Positions 16,895 through 27,561 of a stretch of DNA of 64,000 bases are shown piece after piece. The notes below the pieces were generated by a model. That model searched no databases and had not been told where the DNA came from. It saw nothing but the letters and a program-made list of their open reading frames with translations. Source of the DNA: Aurantimonas marina. GTDB taxonomy: Bacteria; Pseudomonadota; Alphaproteobacteria; Rhizobiales; Rhizobiaceae. The stretch lies in NCBI RefSeq assembly GCF_017183135.1, contig NZ_JADDXW010000004.1, forward strand, positions 186,001-250,000, in the 5' to 3' direction. A program made the position numbers and the translations under genes. The number at the start of each line of letters is the position of its first letter. Positions within the stretch are counted from its first letter, which is position 1.

Positions 16895-19800
16895 TCAGCT
16901 GTCGAACCGGCCCGAAGCGTGGGCAAGCATGGTGTAGACCTTGCCGGTGTCCGACGTGAGATAGGTCCTTGTGAGGTTGTTCTCCGGATCCTTCTTCGCG
17001 ATATCGCCGAGCAAGGTCTCGAAGTCTGAAAGGTAGCGGTTTACGGCCTTTTTGAACTCGGTGTCGCGCTGATATTTGCGACGAATCTCGTCGAAGGTCT
17101 GCTGACCCTTCATCGTATAAAGGCGGCGTGTGAAGACGTTGCGTTCGCCGCTGCGATAACGGTCCCACAGCTCGACCGAAGCCTTGTGGTCGATGGCTCG
17201 TGCGATGTCTACGGACAACGAATTCAAGGAGTCCATGACCGAGTCCGGCGAGCGGGCCGCCTGCGTCGAGCGCGCTGCCGGTTGCTGTTCCTCCGCGCTC
17301 AACGCGGATTTATCGTCCTGTTCCTCCTCGCGCGAAGCGCGGCGCAGAAGGTCAGAGACCCAACCGCCCGAACGGCCACCAGCCGCCGGAGTAGCTGCTG
17401 CCTCGTCTGCCTGTGCTGTCGGACGCACTGGTGACACAGCGTCGCTCGGGCGAGATTCGGCGGAACGCATCTCGACGGACTTCGCCGGTGTGGTCCCCGT
17501 GCGGTCTGGCACATCGAAGTTCGAGCCGCGCAGATCCCGCGCCAGATTACCATCGGTCATGAAAGATGCCGCGATCTGTTCCTCGACCTCCCGTTCCTGC
17601 TCTTCCGTCAGCTCGGCATCTGCGGACGGCTGCGTCGCCTGCGGTTCCACCTTGCGCTTAGCGCTGGTCCGTTGCGGAGCCGCCGCTGCGGGACGCGTGG
17701 GTGCTGTGCCGCGGGTCGATACGTCGAAGGCGCGGCCGGATTGCGAGACGACTTCGGAAAGATCGCGCAGCGCCCGGATCTGATCGGAGACCGCCCGCCG
17801 CATCGCCTCAGTACTTGTGCGTGTTTCTTCCGGCAATTCGACGACACCGCGTTTGATCTCGCTGCGGGCCGCTTCGAGCTCTTGGCGTATCTCGGCGGCG
17901 GTGCGGCGCATTTCATCGGTCGCGCCTTCGAAACGCTGGCTCGCGTCCTCGATCACCGACTGGACCGCGTCGCGCATGGCCTGGGCCGTAGCGCGCGATC
18001 TCTCTTCCGCTCCCTGCATCTTGCGATCCGCCTCGCCGAGCGTCTCGCCCACCTCGGAAGAAAGTCGCGTCGAGATCAGACGGGAGCGCTGTTCGGTCCG
18101 ATCGAACAGGCCGTCCATCACCTCTTCGAAGGAACGCATCAGCGCACCGATTTCCTCGGAGCGCTTTACCAGCCCCGCTGAGAGTTCCTCGATGCCGCCA
18201 TGGCCACCTTCCAGGGTGGAGCGCAGAGTGGCTTCGCTCGTGTCGATGAGTTGCACGGCCTCGGCAAGTACCGCTCCGTGCTCCTGGAACCGGTCGGCGA
18301 TGCTGGCGACTTTGGAGAACGCCGTCATTGACAGCTTGTCGAGACGCTCGACATTGCTTTCGAGAAGGCGTGAGGACAGCGAGATCGAATTGGAGGCCTG
18401 CTCGGCGCCCTGGGTGAAGCGCGTTCCGGTTTCCTGCAAGGTTGCGTCGATAGCGCCGAGATTGTTCGCCGTTTCCTCGACGAGCCCGCGTAGCGAACCG
18501 CTTGTCTGCGACAGGCGGCTGATCAGGGAGCCGACCTCGCGCTGGAGTTGATCGCGCATATCGGCGACGACGCCGACCGCAGTTGCCGTCTTCTCGTCGA
18601 GAGCGCCGAGGATCTCGTTGGAGGATTGATTGAGACTGTCGATCGTCTCGCTGGCCCGCCGGCCGAGCGCGGCGACGAGGGCGGCATTCTCGGCCCGCAG
18701 GCGCTCGGAGGCATCGCGGGTGCTGTGTTCGAGCAATTGGGCGAATTCGGATCCGTTCTCGCCAAGGCGATCGAACATCGGCCGGGCCTCTTCGTCGAGA
18801 ATGCGCGAGATATCGGCGGTGCGCGCGCTCAACAGAGTCGTCAGATCGCGGGTTTTGGCATCAAGTTCTTCGCCCATCATCTGGGCCCGGATTGCGATGG
18901 CCTGCTCTGATTGAGACATCCTGTTCGACAGATCCTCGCCAACCGCCCCGGCACTTTCCAGAAGTTGCTCGCGGGCGCGCTCGGTCTCGACCCGGATCGC
19001 GCTGGAGATCGAGGCGAGATGGTCAGCCAGTTCTCTGGCCCTGACCATCATCTCCTCTCGCGCGCCGTCGGCATCGCGAAGCAGGCTTTGCGATGCGTCC
19101 GTGACCTCGCCGCGCAATTGCGAGGCAACGTTCATGACGCCGTCACGCATCGACTGCGATGCATTGGCGAGTTCGCTGCGGATCAGCTCGGTTGCGCCGG
19201 AGAGTTCGCTGCTGAGCGTGTTCGAGCTCAACATCTCGGACAGGCGCTCCGAGACAACGGCAAGCTCCTCGGCAAAGCGCTGCGAACGCTCCTCGAGCGT
19301 TTCCGCAACACGGTCTGTCTCCGTGCGTAGCTGGTACGAGGCGCCGGACAGGCGGCGCGCAAAGCCTTCCGTGTCTTCTCGCAGCGCGACTGTCGCGGCG
19401 TCGGTCATTTCACGCATCGTTGCCGAGGCGTTTTCGACCTGGCTCGCGATTTCACCGGCGTCAGTGACAAACCGGTCGCGGCTTTCGCCGCCCGCCGAGC
19501 GAATCCGCTCGCTCGCCTCCCCGATCTGCGCCGCGAAGCTCTCGGCGTTGCGGGTCAACTGACCCTCGACCGACGTGGTGATCCCAGCCAAGCTGTCGAC
19601 GAGGGCCAGACGCTGTTCCGCAAGGTCTTCGCGCACGCTCTGTCCCTCTTCGCGCAGACGGCCCGACAGGTCGGCGATCGTCCTGGCGAGTTCGTCCGCT
19701 TCGCTGGCGAACCGCGTGCGCGATTGCTCCGACAGTGAACGGATCACTTCCGCCGCGCCGCCGATATTTTCGGCAATCCGACCGCCTTCGCCGACGAGGA

Positions 19801-22800
19801 TGGCGCTGGCCGCGGCCGAGCGGCTCGCCAGATCGTCGGCCAGGGCGCCGAGACGCTCGGCAAGACGGTCGGCTTCGCCGGCGATCTTGATGCGGGCCTC
19901 TTCTCCGGACGCAAGGAACAAGCGATCGATGCCGGCGACGCTTGCGGAAATCTTGCTGCCTTCGGCTTCGAGGCTGTCACGGGCACGACCGGCTTCCTCA
20001 TTCAACGCGGTGGTCGCCGCCGTCACGGTCTGACGCAACGATTCCGCGATCATCGACGCGCGGTTGTTCAGCGTACGCTCGACATTGCCGAGACCCCGCT
20101 CGAGCGCGGCGGAGATCGCGTCGGTCCGTTCGTCCAGCGCGCCGGTGAGAGTGGTCGAACCGGTTTCCAAAGCCGATACGAGATCGTTACGCCGAAGCTC
20201 CAGGGACGAGGATACGTCACCGACACTTTGCTCGATGGCACGGCGGACGTCGTCGGCGCGGTCTCCGAGTGTCGCTGCGGCGGATCGGGCGGCTTCCTCA
20301 ACGACCGTGGCGAGGCTATCGCGGCGCTCTTCAAGGACAGAAGCGAGACGCAGATCGGCATCGAACAGCGCATCGCTGATCCCTTTGACGCGATCCTCGA
20401 TCGCTGCGGCGATCGAGGCGCGGCCGGAATCGAACTCCTCGCCGATCCGAGCGGTGCGTTCGTCGAGACCGGACAGGAGCGATCCCTGCGAGCCGTCGAC
20501 AATGGCGTGAATCGCCGCCATGCGCTCGTCGAGACCATCGACCAGAATAGTGCGCGCCTCCTCGACGATGCCGCGCAGCGCGGCCGTCCGGGCATCCAGC
20601 CCTTCGCCGACGCGCATCACCCGATCGCCGATTTCGTCGGTGATGATCCGGGTCCGTCCGTCCAGATCACCGATCAACGTCTCACGACCTTCCGCCATAA
20701 CCGAGCGAATGGTCTCGAAGCGGCCGTCGAGTTCGTCGCGCAGCGAGGTCGCGACGCCGTCGGCGGCATTTTGCAGCTGCGCGGTCCTTTCATCGAGACC
20801 CCCGATCACAGTCGCAAGAGCGCTCTCGATCGCGGCGAGTTGAGACCCTGCACTGACGGCGATGCGGTCTCCGAAGTCCTCGGTTCGCTGATCCATTTCG
20901 CCGCGCAGACGCTCCGTGCTTCTGTCGACGTCCCCGACGATCGCAAGGCGCGAATCCTCGATGACGGTCCTGAGCGACAGGACGCGTTCGGAAAGCTCGT
21001 CGGCAACACGGCGCACGGCGTCGTCGAAGCCGCCGGAAATTCCGGCAATTCGTTCGTCGAGGGCGGCCAGAAGCGCGCTGTGGCTCTCTTGCGAAGCCGA
21101 TCGCAGCACGCTTGTTCGTTCATCAAGCGTCGTTCGAATAACTTGATGGCGGGTATCGAGCGCGGTCAAAAGTTCTTCTTTCGACGTGTCGAAATGCGTC
21201 TGACCAGCCACCATGCGGTCTTGGAGACCGGTGTTGAGCGCGCTGGAGCGCTCATCGATATCGGCGATGAGGCGTCCGGCCTGTTGTTCAAGACCACCGA
21301 TGAAACGGGCCGATTCCGACGCGAGCGAGTCGTGGATGTGGCCGACCCGATCGGATAGGAGGCCGGCGATGACCTTGATGCGTTCGTCGAGACCCTTGGC
21401 CAGGGTTCCCTCACTCGCGCCGATGAGGTCTTCCATGCGAGCAACGGTTTCCTCAATGGCGGTGGTCAGGCTGGAACCCCGCTCTTCGAGGTTGCCGAGC
21501 AGACTCTGCTGCGCGAAAGCGAAGGACGCATCGAGATTCTCGCCATGAGAGGCGATCGTCTCTTCGAGCGCGCCGGCCCGGCCGTCGAGCGCCGCGCGGA
21601 CGCCTTCCGCCCCGCGTTCGATCGAGGCCTCGATTTCGTCCCGGCGTTGTTCGAGCAAGGTCTCGAGGCGAGCGGCCGTCCGCTCTAGGGCTGCGTCCAT
21701 CTCATCTGCCCGTTGCGCGATATTGTCGACGCGGCTGTCACTGGCCAGATCGAACGCCAACAAGCGATCGTCGAGCGTGCCGGCGAGCTTGCCCGTTCGC
21801 TCATCCATCAGCCCGTCGAAGCCGGCGAGGCGATCATCGAAGAGAGCGCGCAATTCGCTCGTCCGTGCCTCGAGCGCCATCTGTGTCAGCGCAACCGCAT
21901 CGCTGGCTTTCATCGAAAGATCCGAATGGCCGGACTGGAAGGCCTCGACAATCTCGCGCGTCCGTTCGGAAAGCGCGCCCGCGAAGTCTTTGGTGCGCGT
22001 CTCCAAAGCCGCGGTGATGCGATCGGTTGAACGCTCGATCGCATTGGCCCGCTGTTCGATGTCGTTGACCAGCGACCCCCCTCGATCGGCCAAGGTGCGA
22101 TCGATCGACGCGATCCGATCGTCGAGATCGCCGATGGTCCGGCTGTTGGCGTCGGCGAGAATTTGGCTAGCCCGCTCGGTCCGCTCGCCGAGACTGGTAT
22201 CGAGGACCTCCAGGAAGCGCCCGGATTCTTCGTCCAATTTCCGGCTGCGCGATTCGACGCTTTCGGTGAGATTTGTAAGGAACAGTCCGTTCTTTTCGCC
22301 GATCTCGCGCATCCGCTCCTCGAACGCGCCATCGAGGCTTGCCAGGAAGGTTTCTCCGTCCATCGCCATGCCGATCGCCCGGTCGTCCAGAAGGCTGGTG
22401 AGGTCGGCTAGGAATTTCTCACTGTCGGCGGCGAGTGTTTCGCCACGTGATTTCAACAGGCCAGTGGCCGCGTCGCCCGACGCGACGAGGCGGCTCTCGA
22501 TGTCGTTGCCGACAGAAGCAAGCTGTTCCAGCAGTTCCGATGACCGGTCCTTGATTTCAGCCGTCCGGCCTTCCAGCAGGCGTCCGACCTCTTCGCCGGT
22601 CGCACTCAGCCGTTCGCTCGCCTCGTCACCGGCCTGTGTCAGTCGGGCGATCAAGCCCTCGCTATTAGCGGCGATACCCTCGCTGGCCAGACGGCTGCGC
22701 TCATCGAACATGGCGATGAAATTCTCGCTGCGCTCGACATATTCACGGGCAAATGTCTCGCCCCGCTCGTCAAGCAGCCTTGTGAAACGCTGGGATGCCT

Positions 22801-23932
22801 CTTCGATTCGCTGCAGGATGTGCTCCGACGTCTGATCGACGTCCTCGACGAGCCGCTGATGCGAGCCCACGACCGAGGAGCGGAGATGTTCGGCGTGCGA
22901 CAGCATCGCTTCACGCTCGGTTCCAAGATCCTGGACGAGCGTGCGAATCTTACCTTCGTTGTCGGCATAGGCCCGCTCAAGAGCGCCGACCTCAGTGCTG
23001 ATGATATTTTCCAGATCGGACGTGCGCGAGAGGGCACGCTCGACGCCCTCGCCGAGAGCGGCAACCTCGCGACGAACCGCCTGACCGACGCTCATTACCC
23101 TTTCTGACGCAACAGTTTCTGGCTCGGCGAGGCGCAGCGCCACTTCGGCCAGCGAACGGCTCGTAAGGCGCAAGTCGGCAGCCCGGCGGATCATCACGGC
23201 GAAGGCGAATATCAACATAACCGGAACAACGGCGACGGCCGTCAGCAGGAGCAGGTCACGCTGCCGCGCCGGGCTCCCAAGGCCACCGGAAAGCGCGACG
23301 AGATCGATGCCATAGAGGCCCGAAGCCATGAAGCCGATGAAGCCAATCCATGCGATCGAAACGGCAAGAGCGACCCAAATCGGAGCCCTTGAGGCGCGTC
23401 GGTCGAGCAGCGCCTGAGCCATGACGGTCGTGCGCCGCTGCTCGTCGTTGGCGGCGGACTGGGCATAAGCCCGCGGTGTTTCCGCGCTCCGAAGCGCGGA
23501 CGGTCCGGCACTTGCAGGCTCGCCGGCCTGTGGACGGTCCGCGTGAGCGCCACTCTCGCGGGAAGATTTCGCGCTCGAATCGGAGGCGGTCTTCGACGGT
23601 GTTGCAGCAGCCTTGGCGGGAGTCGCGCTCACCGCAGCTTTCGCCCGGGCACCGCCGACCAGGTCGGAAACCGATGCACGCCTTGCTCCACCGGAGTTGT
23701 CGGCGTTCTCTTCCGTTCGCAGGCGGCCCGCCGTTTCATTGATCTGCCGCTCGAAATCATCGAGCGAAAATTCGACCTTTGTCGCGTCGGCGAATGAATT
23801 TTCCTCAAGATGACCTGAGGCCTCCTTCAGATCGTCCGAAATGTCCTGTTCCTCGAAATCGAGACGAAGCGCCTCTTCGATTTCATTGACCGCGTCGTCG
23901 GTGAGCTGGTCGAAAGATTTGGTCTTGGACAT
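16895..23932 (-). CDS. rgsE: giant GPR/RgsE-like polar growth organiser protein (apolipoprotein-like repeats)
   Basis: 2345 residues. Residues 1-180 are acidic then Ala/Pro/Ser-rich and probably cytoplasmic. Two transmembrane helices follow at about 184-208 and 226-248. Residues from about 260 to 2050 are almost entirely amphipathic helix with recurring LDER-like motifs; residues 1046-1331 (bases 20797-19940) are 13 consecutive repeats of exactly 22 residues, the apolipoprotein A/E period. A disordered linker leads to a conserved helical C-terminus of about 120 residues (SVELWDRYRSGERNVFTRR). Length, topology and repeats match Agrobacterium GPR (2115 residues) and Sinorhizobium RgsE, which form a ring at the growth pole and are required for polar growth and rod shape. 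That role is inferred from the family. Its start is 428 bases from a divergent Hpt gene. Confidence 0.85.
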   Translation of the reverse strand: MSKTKSFDQLTDDAVNEIEEALRLDFEEQDISDDLKEASGHLEENSFADATKVEFSLDDFERQINETAGRLRTEENADNSGGARRASVSDLVGGARAKAAVSATPAKAAATPSKTASDSSAKSSRESGAHADRPQAGEPASAGPSALRSAETPRAYAQSAANDEQRRTTVMAQALLDRRASRAPIWVALAVSIAWIGFIGFMASGLYGIDLVALSGGLGSPARQRDLLLLTAVAVVPVMLIFAFAVMIRRAADLRLTSRSLAEVALRLAEPETVASERVMSVGQAVRREVAALGEGVERALSRTSDLENIISTEVGALERAYADNEGKIRTLVQDLGTEREAMLSHAEHLRSSVVGSHQRLVEDVDQTSEHILQRIEEASQRFTRLLDERGETFAREYVERSENFIAMFDERSRLASEGIAANSEGLIARLTQAGDEASERLSATGEEVGRLLEGRTAEIKDRSSELLEQLASVGNDIESRLVASGDAATGLLKSRGETLAADSEKFLADLTSLLDDRAIGMAMDGETFLASLDGAFEERMREIGEKNGLFLTNLTESVESRSRKLDEESGRFLEVLDTSLGERTERASQILADANSRTIGDLDDRIASIDRTLADRGGSLVNDIEQRANAIERSTDRITAALETRTKDFAGALSERTREIVEAFQSGHSDLSMKASDAVALTQMALEARTSELRALFDDRLAGFDGLMDERTGKLAGTLDDRLLAFDLASDSRVDNIAQRADEMDAALERTAARLETLLEQRRDEIEASIERGAEGVRAALDGRAGALEETIASHGENLDASFAFAQQSLLGNLEERGSSLTTAIEETVARMEDLIGASEGTLAKGLDERIKVIAGLLSDRVGHIHDSLASESARFIGGLEQQAGRLIADIDERSSALNTGLQDRMVAGQTHFDTSKEELLTALDTRHQVIRTTLDERTSVLRSASQESHSALLAALDERIAGISGGFDDAVRRVADELSERVLSLRTVIEDSRLAIVGDVDRSTERLRGEMDQRTEDFGDRIAVSAGSQLAAIESALATVIGGLDERTAQLQNAADGVATSLRDELDGRFETIRSVMAEGRETLIGDLDGRTRIITDEIGDRVMRVGEGLDARTAALRGIVEEARTILVDGLDERMAAIHAIVDGSQGSLLSGLDERTARIGEEFDSGRASIAAAIEDRVKGISDALFDADLRLASVLEERRDSLATVVEEAARSAAATLGDRADDVRRAIEQSVGDVSSSLELRRNDLVSALETGSTTLTGALDERTDAISAALERGLGNVERTLNNRASMIAESLRQTVTAATTALNEEAGRARDSLEAEGSKISASVAGIDRLFLASGEEARIKIAGEADRLAERLGALADDLASRSAAASAILVGEGGRIAENIGGAAEVIRSLSEQSRTRFASEADELARTIADLSGRLREEGQSVREDLAEQRLALVDSLAGITTSVEGQLTRNAESFAAQIGEASERIRSAGGESRDRFVTDAGEIASQVENASATMREMTDAATVALREDTEGFARRLSGASYQLRTETDRVAETLEERSQRFAEELAVVSERLSEMLSSNTLSSELSGATELIRSELANASQSMRDGVMNVASQLRGEVTDASQSLLRDADGAREEMMVRARELADHLASISSAIRVETERAREQLLESAGAVGEDLSNRMSQSEQAIAIRAQMMGEELDAKTRDLTTLLSARTADISRILDEEARPMFDRLGENGSEFAQLLEHSTRDASERLRAENAALVAALGRRASETIDSLNQSSNEILGALDEKTATAVGVVADMRDQLQREVGSLISRLSQTSGSLRGLVEETANNLGAIDATLQETGTRFTQGAEQASNSISLSSRLLESNVERLDKLSMTAFSKVASIADRFQEHGAVLAEAVQLIDTSEATLRSTLEGGHGGIEELSAGLVKRSEEIGALMRSFEEVMDGLFDRTEQRSRLISTRLSSEVGETLGEADRKMQGAEERSRATAQAMRDAVQSVIEDASQRFEGATDEMRRTAAEIRQELEAARSEIKRGVVELPEETRTSTEAMRRAVSDQIRALRDLSEVVSQSGRAFDVSTRGTAPTRPAAAAPQRTSAKRKVEPQATQPSADAELTEEQEREVEEQIAASFMTDGNLARDLRGSNFDVPDRTGTTPAKSVEMRSAESRPSDAVSPVRPTAQADEAAATPAAGGRSGGWVSDLLRRASREEEQDDKSALSAEEQQPAARSTQAARSPDSVMDSLNSLSVDIARAIDHKASVELWDRYRSGERNVFTRRLYTMKGQQTFDEIRRKYQRDTEFKKAVNRYLSDFETLLGDIAKKDPENNLTRTYLTSDTGKVYTMLAHASGRFDS

Positions 23933-24360
23933 CGCTGTCGCGCCTCAATACTCGTTACTTCGGATCCGTCACGACGGTTGCCGCGTTGGCGCAAGACAGG
24001 AGCGCCCGACCGATGCGGCATGCTCGTATAGCCGGTCGACCGAAGGGGGCCGACAGGTAGTTTCGCATGCTTCATGCTAGTTAGCGAAGCCGCTGAAAGA
24101 AACTGTAAAACCGCCCGATACGTACAAGTTTAAACATAAGGTTAACGATCTGGCGAGAAATGCACAGGATTTTTGCCGGAGGCCGAGGGCGTAGGGCTTG
24201 CGCCGCAGCCGAACCGGATCATCGCGACCGCTGCAGGCATCGAATCTTTCAAAGGTTTTAAGGTTGTATCCACCTTATTTTCCGATGTTGGAGGCCGCGA
24301 TAAAAAAGTTAGACCAGCGTAGGCGGTCGAGTCGCGGTCTCTCGTTTCCGGAGAATGAGT
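23933..24360. other. divergent intergenic region between the gpr-like gene and the Hpt gene
   Basis: About 430 bases. No tRNA or credible small gene. It must hold promoters for both genes. At 24130-24145 there are two TTAA half-sites 8 bases apart, one base too far for a canonical CtrA box. The right part is AT-richer than its surroundings. Confidence 0.55.
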
Positions 24361-24744
24361 ATGGCAGCAGTCACACTGCAGATGGAAGAGGGTTCGGCCA
24401 TCGAATTGGCAGGAGATGCGGCTCGATGTCCCTCGGGGCAGCGGCCAATCGATCTGGTGCATCTCGCCCGCCAGACGTCGGGCGATCGGAAGCTTGAGGC
24501 CGAAGTGCTTGGACTTTTGATGCGGCATCTTAAATTGTTCGATGAGCGCTTGGAATTCGCTACCGAAGACGAATCGCGATACATTGCGCATGCGCTCAAG
24601 GGGGCGGCCCGTAATATCGGGGCCTTTCCGCTTGCCGACGCGGCCCAACGCTTCGAGCGCTCGGTTCTCGACGGCGATGCCGTGGCCGTCCTGCGGTCGG
24701 AATTGAAGGAGACGGCCCGGTTCGTCCGCTCGCTGCTCGGCTGA
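24361..24744 (+). CDS. Hpt (histidine phosphotransfer) domain protein
   Basis: 127 residues. The four-helix Hpt signature is clear: YIAHALKGAARNIGAFPLADAAQRFE, with His77 as the phosphorylated residue followed by LKGAARNIGA. There is no kinase or receiver domain, so it is a free-standing relay protein in the cytosol. The ATG at 24361 is preferred: GGAG ends 7 bases upstream, whereas the ATG at 24355 directly abuts that sequence. It is divergent from the giant GPR-like gene. Partner kinase and receiver cannot be told; DivK at 33594 is one receiver encoded nearby. Confidence 0.87.
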   Translation: MAAVTLQMEEGSAIELAGDAARCPSGQRPIDLVHLARQTSGDRKLEAEVLGLLMRHLKLFDERLEFATEDESRYIAHALKGAARNIGAFPLADAAQRFERSVLDGDAVAVLRSELKETARFVRSLLG

Positions 24745-24874
24745 CGAAACACGCCCTCGCACCGCCGTCTTGTTGCACTCCTGTTGACTTTCGCCAGCGC
24801 CGAACTTTAACCAAACGCATGATCGTGGCGGAGCCCGTTCAGTTCGAAGGCTGATGCGATCTTCCGGACGTTAG

Positions 24875-24888
24875 CCGCCCTTTGGCGG
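24875..24888 (+). terminator. weak terminator-like hairpin downstream of the Hpt gene
   Basis: CCGCC and GGCGG pair around a CTTT loop, followed by GGCGTTTCTC. The stem is only 5 base pairs and lies 130 bases after the Hpt stop, so this is a tentative call. Confidence 0.3.
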
Positions 24889-24961
24889 GCGTTTCTCGAC
24901 CCCCCGTGAGTTTGCGGGTTCGATCCTATCCTCCCGAAACCGAGAGCAGAGCGTTGCAGGC

Positions 24962-26363
<1,402 letters not shown>

Positions 26364-26473
26364 GTGCGGGCGGGGCAACCCATTATCGATCTCGCGCGAC
26401 CCCACAAGCGATAACCGTCGCGAGGCCGCGGATTGCCTCGCCCTTGGCCCCCGAGCAACCGCAGATCTTGATC

Positions 26474-27082
26474 CTACCCGTCGGCTTCGCCCCGCAGGTT
26501 ACGATCGAGGGCGCGTCGGAGCCGGAAATTGACTTCGCGACCTTCGATCGTGTCGAACTCGATCTGAGCTCGCTCGTGGCCGGCAAGATAACGTTGCGTG
26601 ACCGTGTTTACGTGCATTTCCATCTCGGCGCAGGTTCGTTCTGTCCGCAGATTTCGGACCGCCATTTCCATCCGTTTAAGCCATGTCTTGGCAATGGCGG
26701 CGTGCTGGTTCTCATGACGTTTGATGTCCGCCTCGAGAGTCCGCCAGACTAACACCGTTTGCGGGGAAACCCGCTTGGGTGGTGTCCATTTCGGTAATGT
26801 GATGTGCAGCGTGAGCCCCAAATTGGCGCGGGCGACGGCACAACCTTTGGCAATCTTCTTGTATGTCACCTTGCCATCGAATTTCACCTCGGTCGCACCG
26901 GGGTGACGAAGACCGGTTTCAGCGACATAGGGACCCTGTCGATTGAGGTCCTCGTCCAATTCGGCGAGCGTTGAGCCGCGGACGGCGAAATAGCTGGTTT
27001 CCTGACTAACCGATCCGGCAATGGCGACGCCGGTCCATAGCCAGGCTAGACCCAGCACGATCGATCCCATCCCCGCGCGCAT
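26474..27082 (-). CDS. secreted DUF922-family protein, putative Zn-dependent protease
   Basis: 202 residues with a signal peptide (GMGSIVLGLAWLWTGVAIAG, cleaved near residue 23), so periplasmic. The DUF922 core contains YFAVRGSTLAELDEDLN and the metal-binding-like motif RHENQHAAIA, with His123, Glu124 and His127 fitting HExxH. Family members are described as predicted secreted Zn-dependent proteases; activity is not proven. I chose the ATG at 27082, with AAGGA 8 bases upstream; longer starts would run through the SOS promoter region. It is convergent with the ferredoxin reductase gene. Confidence 0.8.
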   Translation of the reverse strand: MRAGMGSIVLGLAWLWTGVAIAGSVSQETSYFAVRGSTLAELDEDLNRQGPYVAETGLRHPGATEVKFDGKVTYKKIAKGCAVARANLGLTLHITLPKWTPPKRVSPQTVLVWRTLEADIKRHENQHAAIAKTWLKRMEMAVRNLRTERTCAEMEMHVNTVTQRYLAGHERAQIEFDTIEGREVNFRLRRALDRNLRGEADG

Positions 27083-27236
27083 TGCACAGATCCTTTGCGA
27101 CAAGAAGTTCGTAACGGCTACGCTATCCGATCGTGGGCACAACACAAGCGCTGCCGATCGGCCGCCATGATTCATCGTGTTGCGAGAGGCCAGTGCGAAC
27201 GGCTGCGCCCGGCCAACCGTCCGTCCGAAATCAGTC

Positions 27237-27266
27237 TTGACAACGCCTTCGAAAAAGGAACATAAA
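27237..27266 (+). promoter_or_regulatory. sigma70-type promoter of the SOS micro-ORF
   Basis: A perfect TTGACA (27237-27242), an 18-base spacer and CATAAA (27261-27266, four of six). The predicted start of transcription, near 27273, falls at the edge of the LexA box. Confidence 0.6.
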
Positions 27267-27275
27267 AAGAATATA

Positions 27276-27290
27276 GAACAAATAAGGAAC
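27276..27290 (+). promoter_or_regulatory. LexA box (SOS operator)
   Basis: GAAC-AAATAAG-GAAC, the reverse complement of GTTC-N7-GTTC, which is the established LexA box of Rhizobiales, Rhodobacter and Caulobacter. A degenerate copy, GAAC-N7-GAAT, lies at 27258-27272 over the -10 region. The box ends five bases before the ATG at 27296 and overlaps its ribosome binding site. Confidence 0.72.
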
Positions 27291-27295
27291 ACGCT

Positions 27296-27382
27296 ATGAT
27301 CGCCTTCGCTAAGGATTTGCTCTCTCTTGTCGCGGTGTCGGGTTTCGTCCTCAGCCTCAGTCTTCTGATCCACGCGGTTTGA
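27296..27382 (+). CDS. putative SOS-induced 28-residue membrane microprotein (SidA-like in size and setting)
   Basis: A 28-codon frame, ATG to TGA, with AAGGA 7 bases upstream of the ATG. The peptide begins MIAFAKDLLSL and then runs hydrophobic through VAVSGFVLSLSLLI to a His-Ala-Val end: one transmembrane helix with a short Lys/Asp-bearing N-terminus. It lies directly behind a TTGACA promoter and a LexA box, so expression on DNA damage is expected. Caulobacter SidA, a 29-residue inner-membrane inhibitor of division, has the same size, topology and control, but I cannot show homology. It might instead be a short leader ahead of dnaE, 179 bases downstream. Confidence 0.6.
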   Translation: MIAFAKDLLSLVAVSGFVLSLSLLIHAV

Positions 27383-27418
27383 TGCATCGTTTTCTGGGGA
27401 TCTGACAGGTCTGGCCTT

Positions 27419-27439
27419 ACCCCGCCGAACGGCGTGGGT
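27419..27439 (+). terminator. hairpin between the micro-ORF and dnaE
   Basis: ACCCCGCCG pairs with CGGCGTGGGT over nine base pairs with one bulged T. No strong T-run follows. It may end the SOS transcript before dnaE. Confidence 0.35.
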
Positions 27440-27561
27440 TACCTCTTGTGCGAGGCGCGTTGAAGGCTTGGAGCGGGCGCAGTTAGCGAAGAAACCGGAC
27501 TGTTCCTCCAAATCTGTGTCGAGCCGCGGTGCCGGAGCCAGGAAAGATGGGGTGATCGGCC

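Noticed and set aside
17184-22835. Many plus-strand open frames of 100-376 codons
   Set aside because: All mirror the repeat-rich giant gene on the minus strand and are Arg/Ser-rich artefacts of its codon bias.
24130-24145. Two TTAA half-sites upstream of the giant gene as a CtrA box
   Set aside because: The spacing is 8 bases, while the CtrA consensus needs 7; not reported as a site.
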